Positions 1 through 4,616 of a stretch of DNA of 6,808 nucleotides are shown here, piece after piece. Origin of the DNA: Desulfurococcales archaeon. Lineage in GTDB: Archaea; Thermoproteota; Thermoprotei_A; Sulfolobales; Desulfurococcaceae. The number at the start of each line of letters is the position of its first letter. Position 1 is the stretch's first letter. The notes below the pieces were generated by a model that saw only the letters and a list, made by a program, of their open reading frames with translations, was not told the DNA's origin and did no database searches. The stretch covers positions 1 to 6,808 of the forward strand of contig JALWQP010000048.1 of assembly GCA_027083045.1 (NCBI GenBank), written 5' to 3'. Position numbers and translations under genes: made by a program.

Positions 1-159
1 GTTCTAAGAGAAATAGAAAAAAGCAAACTTAAGAAAATCCTGGAGGAGAAACGCCGTAGGGTTGAAGAAAAGATAAAACGTGGTGAGAAGAGGTTAACAC
101 TCGAAGAACTAAAAATTCTGTATGGAGACGTTGAAGATATCTTTGAGGAAACGAAATAA
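1..159 (+). CDS. C-terminal end of a charged coiled-coil-like protein (5' end outside window)
   Basis: Frame 1 is open from the window edge to a TAA at 157-159, giving the last 52 residues of a protein whose start lies outside the window. The fragment is dominated by Lys, Arg and Glu (for example ILEEKRRRVEEKIKRGEKR) and should be helical, probably the end of a coiled coil. It finishes with LTLEELKILYGDVEDIFEE. The pattern of a Lys/Glu helix, then a short GEK-type turn, then LTLEE, reminds me of the archaeal coiled-coil family COG1340, but too little is visible to assign it. The stop codon is only 12 nt from the stop of the convergent uppS gene. That the frame is coding is well supported by its composition and clean termination. 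The function is not known from this fragment. Confidence 0.7.
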   Translation, partial: VLREIEKSKLKKILEEKRRRVEEKIKRGEKRLTLEELKILYGDVEDIFEETK

Positions 160-171
160 AACACTCCATAA

Positions 172-975
172 TTATCTACCAAATCTTCTTTCTCTATGCT
201 GATAGTTTCTTATTGCTCTCCAGAAATCTATTTTTCTAAACTCTGGCCAGAAGACATCACAGAAATACAACTCACTATATGCTGACTGCCATAAGAGGAA
301 ATTGCTTATCCTCACTTCACCACTAGTCCTAATAATTAGATCAGGATCAGGAATTCCATCAGTATACAGATAATGTGAGAATATCTCCTCGTTTATGTCG
401 CTGGGCTCAAGCCTGCCCTCTTTTATATCCCTGCCTATCCTTTTAACAGCATTTATTATTTCGTCACGTCCACCATAACATAACGCAATATTCAATACGT
501 GTTTATCATAATCTTTGGTTATTTGCTCTAGTTTTTTGGCAAGCTCTACGATGTCTCTTGGAACAAGGTCAAGCTTCCCAAAAACTCTGACCCGAACCTT
601 ATTTTCATGAATTGCTCTCATATTCATAAGTTCTTGAAGACCCTTTCTAGCTAGTTCAAATAAGTGTTTTCTTTCTTGTTCAGGTCTATAAAGACAGTTC
701 TCGCTTGACATGGCGTATATTGTTATCGCCTTAACGTTCAGTTCAAGTATCCAGTTAATAACATCCTTTATTCTTTCATACCCTATCTTATGCCCAAACA
801 TAGGATCCATTCCAAGCCTCCTAGCCCATCTCCTATTACCATCAGGGATTATTCCAATGTGAACTGGAAACGGGCCGTCTTTTATCTGCATCCACAGAAT
901 TTTCTCGTATAGTTTGTAAACGGGTTTCGATACCACTTTGTAAATCTTGAAAAGCATTCCCTTAATCGTCTTCAT
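172..975 (-). CDS. uppS: cis-prenyltransferase (undecaprenyl/polyprenyl diphosphate synthase family)
   Basis: The 267-residue protein is of normal family length. Such enzymes add isoprene units in cis to an allylic diphosphate. In archaea the product is the polyprenyl (dolichol-type) phosphate carrier for protein N-glycosylation and surface glycans, made at the membrane. Visible motifs are HIGIIPDGNRRWAR (39-52, with the catalytic-type Asp at 45), the GHK motif at 61-63, YAMSSEN (87-93), CYGGRDEI (166-173), and IRTSGE (215-220) followed by SNFLLWQSAYSELYF (224-238). Residues 1-35 form a positively charged, partly hydrophobic helix that may lie on the membrane. The position after SSEN, usually Trp in bacterial enzymes, is Cys94 and the loop to RP seems one residue longer. 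The start is ATG at 975, with GGGAT 5 nt upstream. The gene is transcribed away from the DUF84 gene and converges on the 1-159 gene. Family is certain; product chain length cannot be read. Confidence 0.95.
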   Translation of the reverse strand: MKTIKGMLFKIYKVVSKPVYKLYEKILWMQIKDGPFPVHIGIIPDGNRRWARRLGMDPMFGHKIGYERIKDVINWILELNVKAITIYAMSSENCLYRPEQERKHLFELARKGLQELMNMRAIHENKVRVRVFGKLDLVPRDIVELAKKLEQITKDYDKHVLNIALCYGGRDEIINAVKRIGRDIKEGRLEPSDINEEIFSHYLYTDGIPDPDLIIRTSGEVRISNFLLWQSAYSELYFCDVFWPEFRKIDFWRAIRNYQHRERRFGR

Positions 976-1004
976 GATATATCCCTTATTAGACGCTGAG
1001 AACC

Positions 1005-1027
1005 AAGTATTAATACTTATTAATACT
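1005..1027 (-). promoter_or_regulatory. Predicted uppS promoter with tandem and palindromic repeat
   Basis: TATTAATACT occurs twice without a gap (1008-1017 and 1018-1027), and the first copy lies inside a 14-bp perfect palindrome (1005-1018, AAGTATTAATACTT). On the minus strand this A+T-rich block is the only good box A candidate upstream of uppS. With the usual spacing of about 26 bp, transcription would start near 985-995, leaving a short leader with the GGGAT ribosome binding site. Which of the two copies acts as the TATA box cannot be decided. The symmetry suggests an operator overlapping the promoter. Confidence 0.5.
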
Positions 1028-1053
1028 CAGTTTTACTCTACGAGTAGACCCCC

Positions 1054-1061
1054 ATATAAAT
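1054..1061 (+). promoter_or_regulatory. Predicted box A (TATA) of the DUF84 gene
   Basis: ATATAAAT, preceded by a C run, is a good archaeal TATA element. Its centre predicts transcription start near 1083-1085, which leaves about 15 nt before ATG 1099 or about 6 nt before GTG 1090. It lies about 30 bp from the uppS promoter block on the other strand, so the 114-bp intergenic region is a compact divergent promoter. Confidence 0.55.
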
Positions 1062-1098
1062 AGTTTGAAACAAAAACATATTGAATTGAGTGGTTCCT

Positions 1099-1677
1099 AT
1101 GGAGAAGACTATAAATATATATGTCGGGACAGAGAACCCCGCAAAAATAATTGGTATTGAAAAAGCGTTCAGGCTCATAGGCGAGACTAGGACATATACA
1201 GTTAGAATAGAAGGACTTAAACCTCAACCTATAGGAATTAATGAAATAGTTTACGGTGCAGTCAAACGGGCATATCAGTCATATAAAAAGTGTTCATCAG
1301 CAGACTGTTTTGCGGTAGGACTCGAGGCCGGGATAATCGAGATAACTGATGATTATTGCCACAGCGGCCAAGTGGCTGTTATAATACATAGTAACAAATA
1401 CAGTATAGGCACTAGTCTCTTCTTCCCACTGCCTCTTGAATATTGTAAAGAACTAGTTGGAGGAAAAGAACTTGCCGATATCATGGCAAGAGAATCAGGG
1501 CTAACGAGTATAAGGCGTAACATAGGTGCTATTGGCTACTACACATACGGATACATCACTAGGATAGATCTAAGTTATCAAGCAACCTTATCAGCCCTTA
1601 TACCGTTTATGAATCCGAAGAAGTTCATCAAACTGCCCGGTTTAGAAAAGCTGGAAGAAATCCTTAAAATACGATAA
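1099..1677 (+). CDS. DUF84 family NTPase, probable inosine/xanthosine triphosphatase
   Basis: The protein has 192 residues from ATG 1099 (195 if GTG 1090 is used). The DUF84/YjjX family hydrolyses non-canonical purine triphosphates such as ITP and XTP, keeping them out of nucleic acids; it has an ITPase-like fold and acts in the cytoplasm. The visible signature is a first strand with VGTENPAK (9-16, the nucleotide-binding start of the family), PQPIGINEIVYGAVKRA (42-58), FAVGLEAGI (71-79), GTSLFFPLP (104-112), and NIGAIGYYTYGYITR (141-155) followed by SALIPF (165-170). The order and spacing match the family over its full length. ATG 1099 was chosen because it leaves a family-like short N-terminus and has GAGTGGT just upstream; GTG 1090 remains possible because leaders are short here. 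It lies 36 nt upstream of rps8e on the same strand, so read-through is likely. Enzymatic specificity is inferred from the family only. Confidence 0.87.
   Translation: MEKTINIYVGTENPAKIIGIEKAFRLIGETRTYTVRIEGLKPQPIGINEIVYGAVKRAYQSYKKCSSADCFAVGLEAGIIEITDDYCHSGQVAVIIHSNKYSIGTSLFFPLPLEYCKELVGGKELADIMARESGLTSIRRNIGAIGYYTYGYITRIDLSYQATLSALIPFMNPKKFIKLPGLEKLEEILKIR
1663..1671 (+). promoter_or_regulatory. Possible internal box A for rps8e
   Basis: CTTAAAATA lies in the last codons of the DUF84 gene. It predicts a start near 1693, about 20 nt before the rps8e ATG and just ahead of its ribosome binding site GGAGGTG (1699-1705). This would let the ribosomal protein be expressed more strongly than the upstream NTPase. 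The match is modest in an A+T-rich genome. Confidence 0.3.
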
Positions 1678-1713
1678 ATACTAACCAACTCTAACTTAGG
1701 AGGTGTATAGATA

Positions 1714-2103
1714 ATGTCATGGTATCAGGGCAACGATTTAAAGAAGCCAACTGGCGGACGAAAAGTAATGCCTCGTCTGAAGAGAAAGTATGAACTAGGC
1801 AGACCACCGACAGAAACACAGCTCGGCCCGGTCGAAAAGCGCAAAATCATACGTGTTAGAGGAGGAAACATAAAGGTTAGACTCAAGAAAGCAGCATACA
1901 TAAACGTAGCTGTACCGGGGGAGAACAAATCCAGAAAACTAAGAATACTCGAGGTAGTTGAAACACCCTCAAATCCGCAGATGGCTAGAAGAAACTATAT
2001 AACTAAGGGAGCTATTGTGAGGACAGAATTAGGATTGGTGCAGGTTACCTCAAGGCCTGGCCAGGACGGTGTTCTTAACGGTATTCTAATAAAGAAGGAA
2101 TAA
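1714..2103 (+). CDS. rps8e: Small-subunit ribosomal protein eS8 (S8e)
   Basis: The 129-residue basic protein is full length for archaeal eS8, a component of the 30S subunit shared with eukaryotes but absent from bacteria. Diagnostic stretches are the N-terminus MSWYQGNDLKKPTGGRK (1-17), the Arg/Lys-rich KRKYELGRPPTETQLG (23-38), KIIRVRGGNIKVRLKKA (44-60), and the C-terminal VVETPSNPQMARRNYITKGA (81-100) with TELGLVQVTSRPGQDGVLNG. The start at ATG 1714 is fixed by the complete N-terminus and by GGAGGTG 8 nt upstream, the strongest ribosome binding site on the plus strand, as expected for an abundant protein. It lies between the DUF84 gene and srp19. I see nothing unusual in it. Confidence 0.97.
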   Translation: MSWYQGNDLKKPTGGRKVMPRLKRKYELGRPPTETQLGPVEKRKIIRVRGGNIKVRLKKAAYINVAVPGENKSRKLRILEVVETPSNPQMARRNYITKGAIVRTELGLVQVTSRPGQDGVLNGILIKKE

Positions 2104-2149
2104 TGCGTTCTTGTATTGAGCCATACTCGTTTATTTATTGGTTAAACAA

Positions 2150-2158
2150 TCTTTTATC
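2150..2158 (+). promoter_or_regulatory. Possible box A for srp19
   Basis: TCTTTTATC in the 100-bp gap between rps8e and srp19 lies about 27 bp before a predicted start near 2181. The leader would be about 23 nt and would contain GGTG at 2193-2196, 7 nt before the srp19 ATG. The T-rich stretch at 2130-2138 just upstream may end the rps8e transcript. Both calls rest on composition and spacing only. Confidence 0.35.
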
Positions 2159-2203
2159 TAAAACAATGTCTGGCGGGCAGTTGTTGTGTGTTGGTGTCTC
2201 TAA

Positions 2204-2500
2204 ATGAGTCGTGAATATGAAGGAAAACGAATAGTTGTTTATCCTAACTATATAGATTCTAGGAAAACACGGAAACAGGGTCGGAAAATATCTCTAGCAG
2301 ATGCAGTCCCTAATCCTAGGATAGATGAAATAGTTAGGGCCGCCGAAAACCTAGGACTAGAACCGCAAGTTGAAAAAGCAAGTTATCCTCGTGAATGGTG
2401 GAGTACGGATGAACGAGTAGTTGTTCTGAAACGAGGTAGTAAACTCAAGACTCTTAGGCTTATTGCTTCTGAGATTAAGTATTTAAGAGAAAAGTACTAG
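2204..2500 (+). CDS. srp19: Signal recognition particle 19 kDa protein
   Basis: The 98-residue basic protein is the usual size for archaeal SRP19. It binds the tips of helices 6 and 8 of 7S RNA and prepares it for SRP54, so it acts in co-translational targeting of membrane and secreted proteins. Recognisable features are RIVVYPNYIDSRKTRKQGRK (9-28), equivalent to the family's YPxYID and GR motifs; PNPRIDEIVRAAENLGLEP (36-54); YPREWW (61-66); and a lysine-rich C-terminal helix. The start is ATG 2204, with GGTG 7 nt upstream. The gene has 100 bp of its own upstream DNA and is followed by an unusually long, repeat-containing gap before gar1. SRP54 and 7S RNA are not in the window. Confidence 0.96.
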   Translation: MSREYEGKRIVVYPNYIDSRKTRKQGRKISLADAVPNPRIDEIVRAAENLGLEPQVEKASYPREWWSTDERVVVLKRGSKLKTLRLIASEIKYLREKY

Positions 2501-2561
2501 GGATAGTAATACCTATTGGTATTAAATTCGTACTATTGAGGTAAGTATTCAATATGGTATT

Positions 2562-2574
2562 ACTATATATTTTA
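2562..2574 (+). promoter_or_regulatory. Possible distal promoter for gar1-TFB or a small RNA
   Basis: ACTATATATTTTA is a strong A+T element of TATA type. Its predicted start near 2594-2596 falls exactly at the second 13-bp repeat. A transcript from here would give gar1 a leader of about 105 nt, or be a separate short RNA. Only sequence match and position support it. Confidence 0.25.
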
Positions 2575-2654
2575 ATCATACATTATAAGAAGCTAGTAAT
2601 ACCTATGATGAACAGGTCTATATTTTGAAGAGGCCTTACTCTTAACTATTTTAC

Positions 2655-2663
2655 ATTTAAAAG
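2655..2663 (+). promoter_or_regulatory. Predicted box A of the gar1-TFB unit
   Basis: ATTTAAAAG is centred about 26 bp before a predicted start near 2685. The leader of about 15 nt would begin just ahead of GGTGG (2689-2693), which is the gar1 ribosome binding site, 7 nt from the ATG. The repeat copy at 2675-2681 would be at about -10 to -4, where a bound protein should block initiation. Confidence 0.5.
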
Positions 2664-2699
2664 TAAATACCGGAGTATTACCTCCCCCGGTGGATTCTA

Positions 2700-3023
2700 A
2701 TGAAAAAACTGGGATATATAATAAGTAAGACGAAGGACGGCCTGATAATCGCTAAGAGTAAGATCAAGGATCCACGAAAGCTTGTGGGGCACATAGCTTA
2801 TGATAAAGATCTTAAGAGAATCGGTAAGATTGTAGACGTTATCGGCAGAGTTGACCAGCCATTTATAGTGATAAAGCCGGAATCAAAAGACGTTATCGAA
2901 TACATCGAGACAGGGCCTGTATATTATTATATGGAGAAAAGAACCAAGAGGTTCATGCGGCGGAAAATTAGGAAAGCAAAGCATAAAAGGGGGAGGGGAA
3001 AGCCCCGCTCACGTATGAGTTAA
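2700..3023 (+). CDS. gar1: H/ACA ribonucleoprotein subunit Gar1
   Basis: The 107-residue protein matches archaeal Gar1, the H/ACA RNP subunit that binds the Cbf5 pseudouridine synthase and helps substrate loading and turnover during rRNA pseudouridylation. The core beta-barrel is marked by KLVGHIAYDKDLKRIGKIVD (27-46) and VIGRVDQPFIVIKP (47-60), the family's G-x-RIGKI-D-G-PV-x-P-x-KP pattern. The C-terminus (about 80-107) is a very basic Arg/Lys/Gly tail, probably RNA-binding and disordered, shorter than the RGG arms of eukaryotic Gar1. The start is ATG 2700 with GGTGG upstream. The TFB start follows 23 nt after the stop, so the two are probably one operon; as I recall, gar1 and TFB are neighbours in other archaea too. 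Confidence 0.93.
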   Translation: MKKLGYIISKTKDGLIIAKSKIKDPRKLVGHIAYDKDLKRIGKIVDVIGRVDQPFIVIKPESKDVIEYIETGPVYYYMEKRTKRFMRRKIRKAKHKRGRGKPRSRMS

Positions 3024-3036
3024 GATTTTTCTAAAG

Positions 3037-3042
3037 GGTGAT
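3037..3042 (+). promoter_or_regulatory. Ribosome binding site that sets the TFB start at TTG
   Basis: GGTGAT, the full complement of the archaeal 16S tail core AUCACC, lies 4 nt before TTG 3047. The only other in-frame start candidate, GTG 3038, lies inside this ribosome binding site, so TTG 3047 is preferred. Confidence 0.7.
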
Positions 3043-3046
3043 AACT

Positions 3047-3952
3047 TTGAAGTATGAACATATCGATATAATTTGTCCCTATTGTGGTAGTTCTTCGATA
3101 ATATTTGATCCTGACTCCCATGAATATGTATGTACTAAATGCGGGGCAGTAATAGATGATCGTGTTATCGATGTTGGAAGAGATTACAGGTTTTTCGAAA
3201 ATGAATTAGCCGTAAGAAGAACAAGTGGCGCATATACCAATAGGGTACATGATGGAGGACTAGGTGCAACTATCGTTGGTGGAATACGTACAACTGATAA
3301 AGAAACGATCAAGAAATGGAGAGAAATCAGGAGAATACAGAAAAAAGCACGAGTAACAAAAAAGGATCGGATAGTCGAGCGTGCCTTAAGACATTTGAAT
3401 GACTATGTACGCCTACTTAAGCCTCCAAAGTATGTCGCGGAAACGGCTGGAAATATTCTCCAAAGAGCTGTCCAAGATAAAAACTATAAAAACAAAACCC
3501 TCAAAATGATGGCAGCAGCATCAATATACCTTGCATACAAGGTACATGGAATATTTAAATCCGCCAAACTATTCGCTAAAGAAGCCGGCATATCTTATCG
3601 TGACCTATGGCATGCAGAGAAGAGGATACACCAGGCCATAAGTGATATCAATAAGATGATCAAGAGAGACGATCCCGCCTTCTTCGTACCCTATTTGACG
3701 CATAAACTAGGATTATCCGATAAAGCGAGATTCCTAGCCGCATATCTAATAAATTTATCAAAAAAGTTAGAATTAAACAACGGTAAGAGCGCTATAGGGT
3801 TAGCCACGGCCGCCGTCTATGTGTCATCCATCTTATTGGATGAAAAGAGAACACAGCTTGAAGTCGCGAGCGCGGCAGAAGTAACAGATGTTACCATTAG
3901 AAACAGGTATGGCGACTTAATAGATAACCTGGATATAACTGTTGAACTTTGA
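3047..3952 (+). CDS. tfb: Transcription initiation factor TFB (TFIIB homologue)
   Basis: The protein has 301 residues from TTG 3047, normal for TFB. TFB binds the TATA-TBP complex and the BRE, recruits RNA polymerase and helps open the promoter. The N-terminal zinc ribbon has C10, C13, C29 and C32 (CPYC, CTKC). The B-reader region is RRTSGAYTNRVHDGGLGATI (57-76), in which HDGGL is conserved, but the common RTGAP part reads RTSGA. Two cyclin-fold repeats follow (about 107-200 and 213-301). The second ends with EVTDVTIRNRYGDL (278-291), a classical TFB signature, preceded by GKSAIGLATAAVYVSSILLD. The first repeat looks less standard (TLKMMAAASIYLAYKVHGIF). It is probably co-transcribed with gar1; TFE-beta follows 223 bp downstream. 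The family is certain, but whether this is the housekeeping TFB or a paralogue cannot be decided here. Confidence 0.95.
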   Translation: MKYEHIDIICPYCGSSSIIFDPDSHEYVCTKCGAVIDDRVIDVGRDYRFFENELAVRRTSGAYTNRVHDGGLGATIVGGIRTTDKETIKKWREIRRIQKKARVTKKDRIVERALRHLNDYVRLLKPPKYVAETAGNILQRAVQDKNYKNKTLKMMAAASIYLAYKVHGIFKSAKLFAKEAGISYRDLWHAEKRIHQAISDINKMIKRDDPAFFVPYLTHKLGLSDKARFLAAYLINLSKKLELNNGKSAIGLATAAVYVSSILLDEKRTQLEVASAAEVTDVTIRNRYGDLIDNLDITVEL

Positions 3953-3990
3953 AGATCATGCTGTCCCCATCAACTATGAAAACACAATGG

Positions 3991-4036
3991 CTGAATTTTT
4001 ATTTATTTATTTGAATATTTTTATGATGTTATTTTA
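3991..4036 (+). terminator. T-rich termination region after TFB
   Basis: T runs at 3996-4000, ATTT repeats to 4012, then further T runs at 4018-4022 and 4031-4035 begin about 40 nt after the TFB stop. Archaeal RNA polymerase terminates on such T tracts without needing a hairpin, and none is evident. Together with the separate promoter at 4065-4077 this argues that TFE-beta is its own transcription unit. The rest of the 3953-4098 gap shows no gene. Confidence 0.5.
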
Positions 4037-4064
4037 ACACTTCTAGTTCGGGAGTTACACTGGG

Positions 4065-4077
4065 ATAGAAATATATT
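4065..4077 (+). promoter_or_regulatory. Predicted BRE/TATA promoter upstream of TFE-beta
   Basis: ATAGAAATATATT combines a purine-rich BRE-like part (ATAGAA) with an AATATATT TATA octamer (centre about 4073). It is the best-looking promoter in the window. The spacing of 26-27 bp places transcription start at about 4099-4100, on the ATG of the short ORF 4099-4173 rather than near the TFE-beta start, so the TFE-beta mRNA would have a leader of about 77 nt. Confidence 0.6.
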
Positions 4078-4098
4078 CTTCTTGATTGAACTAATAAC

Positions 4099-4173
4099 AT
4101 GGTTAACGAGAATGGTGATACAAGATCAAATAATGTATGTTTTAACATGATACTAAGTTTACTAAGGGGATAA
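4099..4173 (+). CDS. Candidate leaderless 24-codon upstream ORF (possible leader peptide of TFE-beta)
   Basis: ATG 4099 opens 24 codons and a TAA at 4171-4173. The peptide begins MVNENGDTRSNN and ends CFNMILSLLRG, hydrophilic first and then hydrophobic, and resembles no family I know. The ATG lies at the transcription start predicted from the TATA box at 4070-4077, so it would be read as a leaderless message, common in Crenarchaeota. Its last codons AGG GGA TAA overlap the GGGGAT ribosome binding site of TFE-beta, and the stop is 2 nt before the TTG start, in another frame. This is the geometry of translational coupling or of an inhibitory upstream ORF. An open run of this length is not rare in A+T-rich DNA (I estimate one chance in five or six), so the call rests on position at both ends, not on length. 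Confidence 0.35.
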   Translation: MVNENGDTRSNNVCFNMILSLLRG

Positions 4174-4175
4174 GT

Positions 4176-4580
4176 TTGCCGAAAGAACTAACAGAACTCG
4201 ATAAGAAGGTATACAAGTACGTGCTTTCTAAGGGCAAAGAGGGTATACCCCAGAATGTTCTTTGGAAAGAACTAAAAATAACGAGTCGTGACGCTTCAAG
4301 AGTTCTCAAAAAATTAGAGATACTTGGTTATGTTAAGCGCGAGCCAATAATATATGGTGGAAGAAGAACGTACCGAGTTATTGCTATACCGAAGCCTATA
4401 GAAACAAAGAAAAAACCTAGTATGCCCATTATTGATTTTCGCAAGTACTTTGATATACCATGCATGGTTTGTCCAAACATAGATAAATGTTATCAAGGTG
4501 GATATTTTGATCCGACTACATGTGATTTATTGACGGAATGGATACAAATGGAGATGTCGCTTAAAAAAGCCAAAACGTAA
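4176..4580 (+). CDS. Transcription factor TFE-beta (RPC34/hRPC39-like, Fe-S protein)
   Basis: The 134-residue protein has a winged-helix domain (about 5-71: KVYKYVLSKGKEGIPQNVLW, then RDASRVLKKLEILGYVKRE and a basic wing GGRRTYRV), a Pro/Lys linker (72-85), and a C-terminal domain with four cysteines, C96, C99, C105 and C116 (CX2CX5CX10C, within IPCMVCPNIDKC and DPTTCDLLTEWI). This layout is that of archaeal TFE-beta, first described as an RPC34 orthologue and later shown in Sulfolobus to carry a cubane 4Fe-4S cluster, pair with TFE-alpha and stabilise the open pre-initiation complex. The start is TTG 4176 with GGGGAT 4 nt upstream; I see no better in-frame start. It follows TFB at 223 bp, with its own promoter and possible upstream ORF, and converges on trm1. 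The assignment rests on remembered family architecture but both domains agree. Confidence 0.85.
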   Translation: MPKELTELDKKVYKYVLSKGKEGIPQNVLWKELKITSRDASRVLKKLEILGYVKREPIIYGGRRTYRVIAIPKPIETKKKPSMPIIDFRKYFDIPCMVCPNIDKCYQGGYFDPTTCDLLTEWIQMEMSLKKAKT

Positions 4581-4616
4581 CATGTGATATTATGTAATTT
4601 ACATGTAATTTGTTAA
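4581..4616. terminator. Short palindromic gap between convergent TFE-beta and trm1
   Basis: The 36-bp gap contains ATGTAATTT twice (4592-4600, 4603-4611) and overlapping palindromes: ATGTAA-T-TTACAT (4592-4604) and TTACATGTAA (4599-4608). The short T runs present on both strands are weak terminators at best. The symmetry may mean bidirectional transcript ending or a protein-binding site, but it is A+T-rich and could be chance. Confidence 0.3.

Larger units (their letters stand above)
2504..2682. repeat. Cluster of GTAATAC/GTATTAC sites in the srp19-gar1 gap
   Basis: The 199-bp gap (2501-2699) has no credible gene but holds four exact copies of GTAATAC or its complement GTATTAC, at 2506-2512, 2557-2563, 2596-2602 and 2675-2681. 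Two are part of an identical 13-mer, TAGTAATACCTAT (2504-2516 and 2594-2606), and the inverted copy extends to GGTATTACTA (2556-2565). In addition TAATACC and GGTATTA (2507-2513, 2518-2524) form a 7-bp hairpin with a TATT loop just after the srp19 stop, which may help end that transcript. The last copy lies between the gar1 TATA box and its predicted transcription start. Roughly 0.02 copies of a given 7-mer pair would be expected here in random DNA, somewhat more with A+T bias. A protein-binding operator array is the simplest reading. Confidence 0.6.

Noticed and set aside
1033..1227. Minus-strand ORF across the divergent promoter and the start of the DUF84 gene
   Set aside because: It overlaps a recognised gene and promoter, and its protein has no family-like features. 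It is a shadow frame.
2605..2628. ATGATGA resembling a C box of a C/D sRNA, also a seven-codon ORF (MMNRSIF)
   Set aside because: No CTGA D or D' box follows at the right distance, and seven codons are too few to support as a gene.
3038..3046. GTG 3038 as the TFB start
   Set aside because: It lies within the GGTGAT ribosome binding site of TTG 3047 and has no good site of its own.
3940..3994. Possible C/D box sRNA ending at CTGA (3991-3994) after TFB
   Set aside because: The C, D' and C' positions hold only degenerate matches (for example TATGAAA), so the set of boxes is not convincing.
4041..4066. TAGTTCGGGAGTTACACTGG, reminiscent of a tRNA T arm
   Set aside because: No matching stem, acceptor or anticodon arm is present nearby, and there is no sign of an integrated element.
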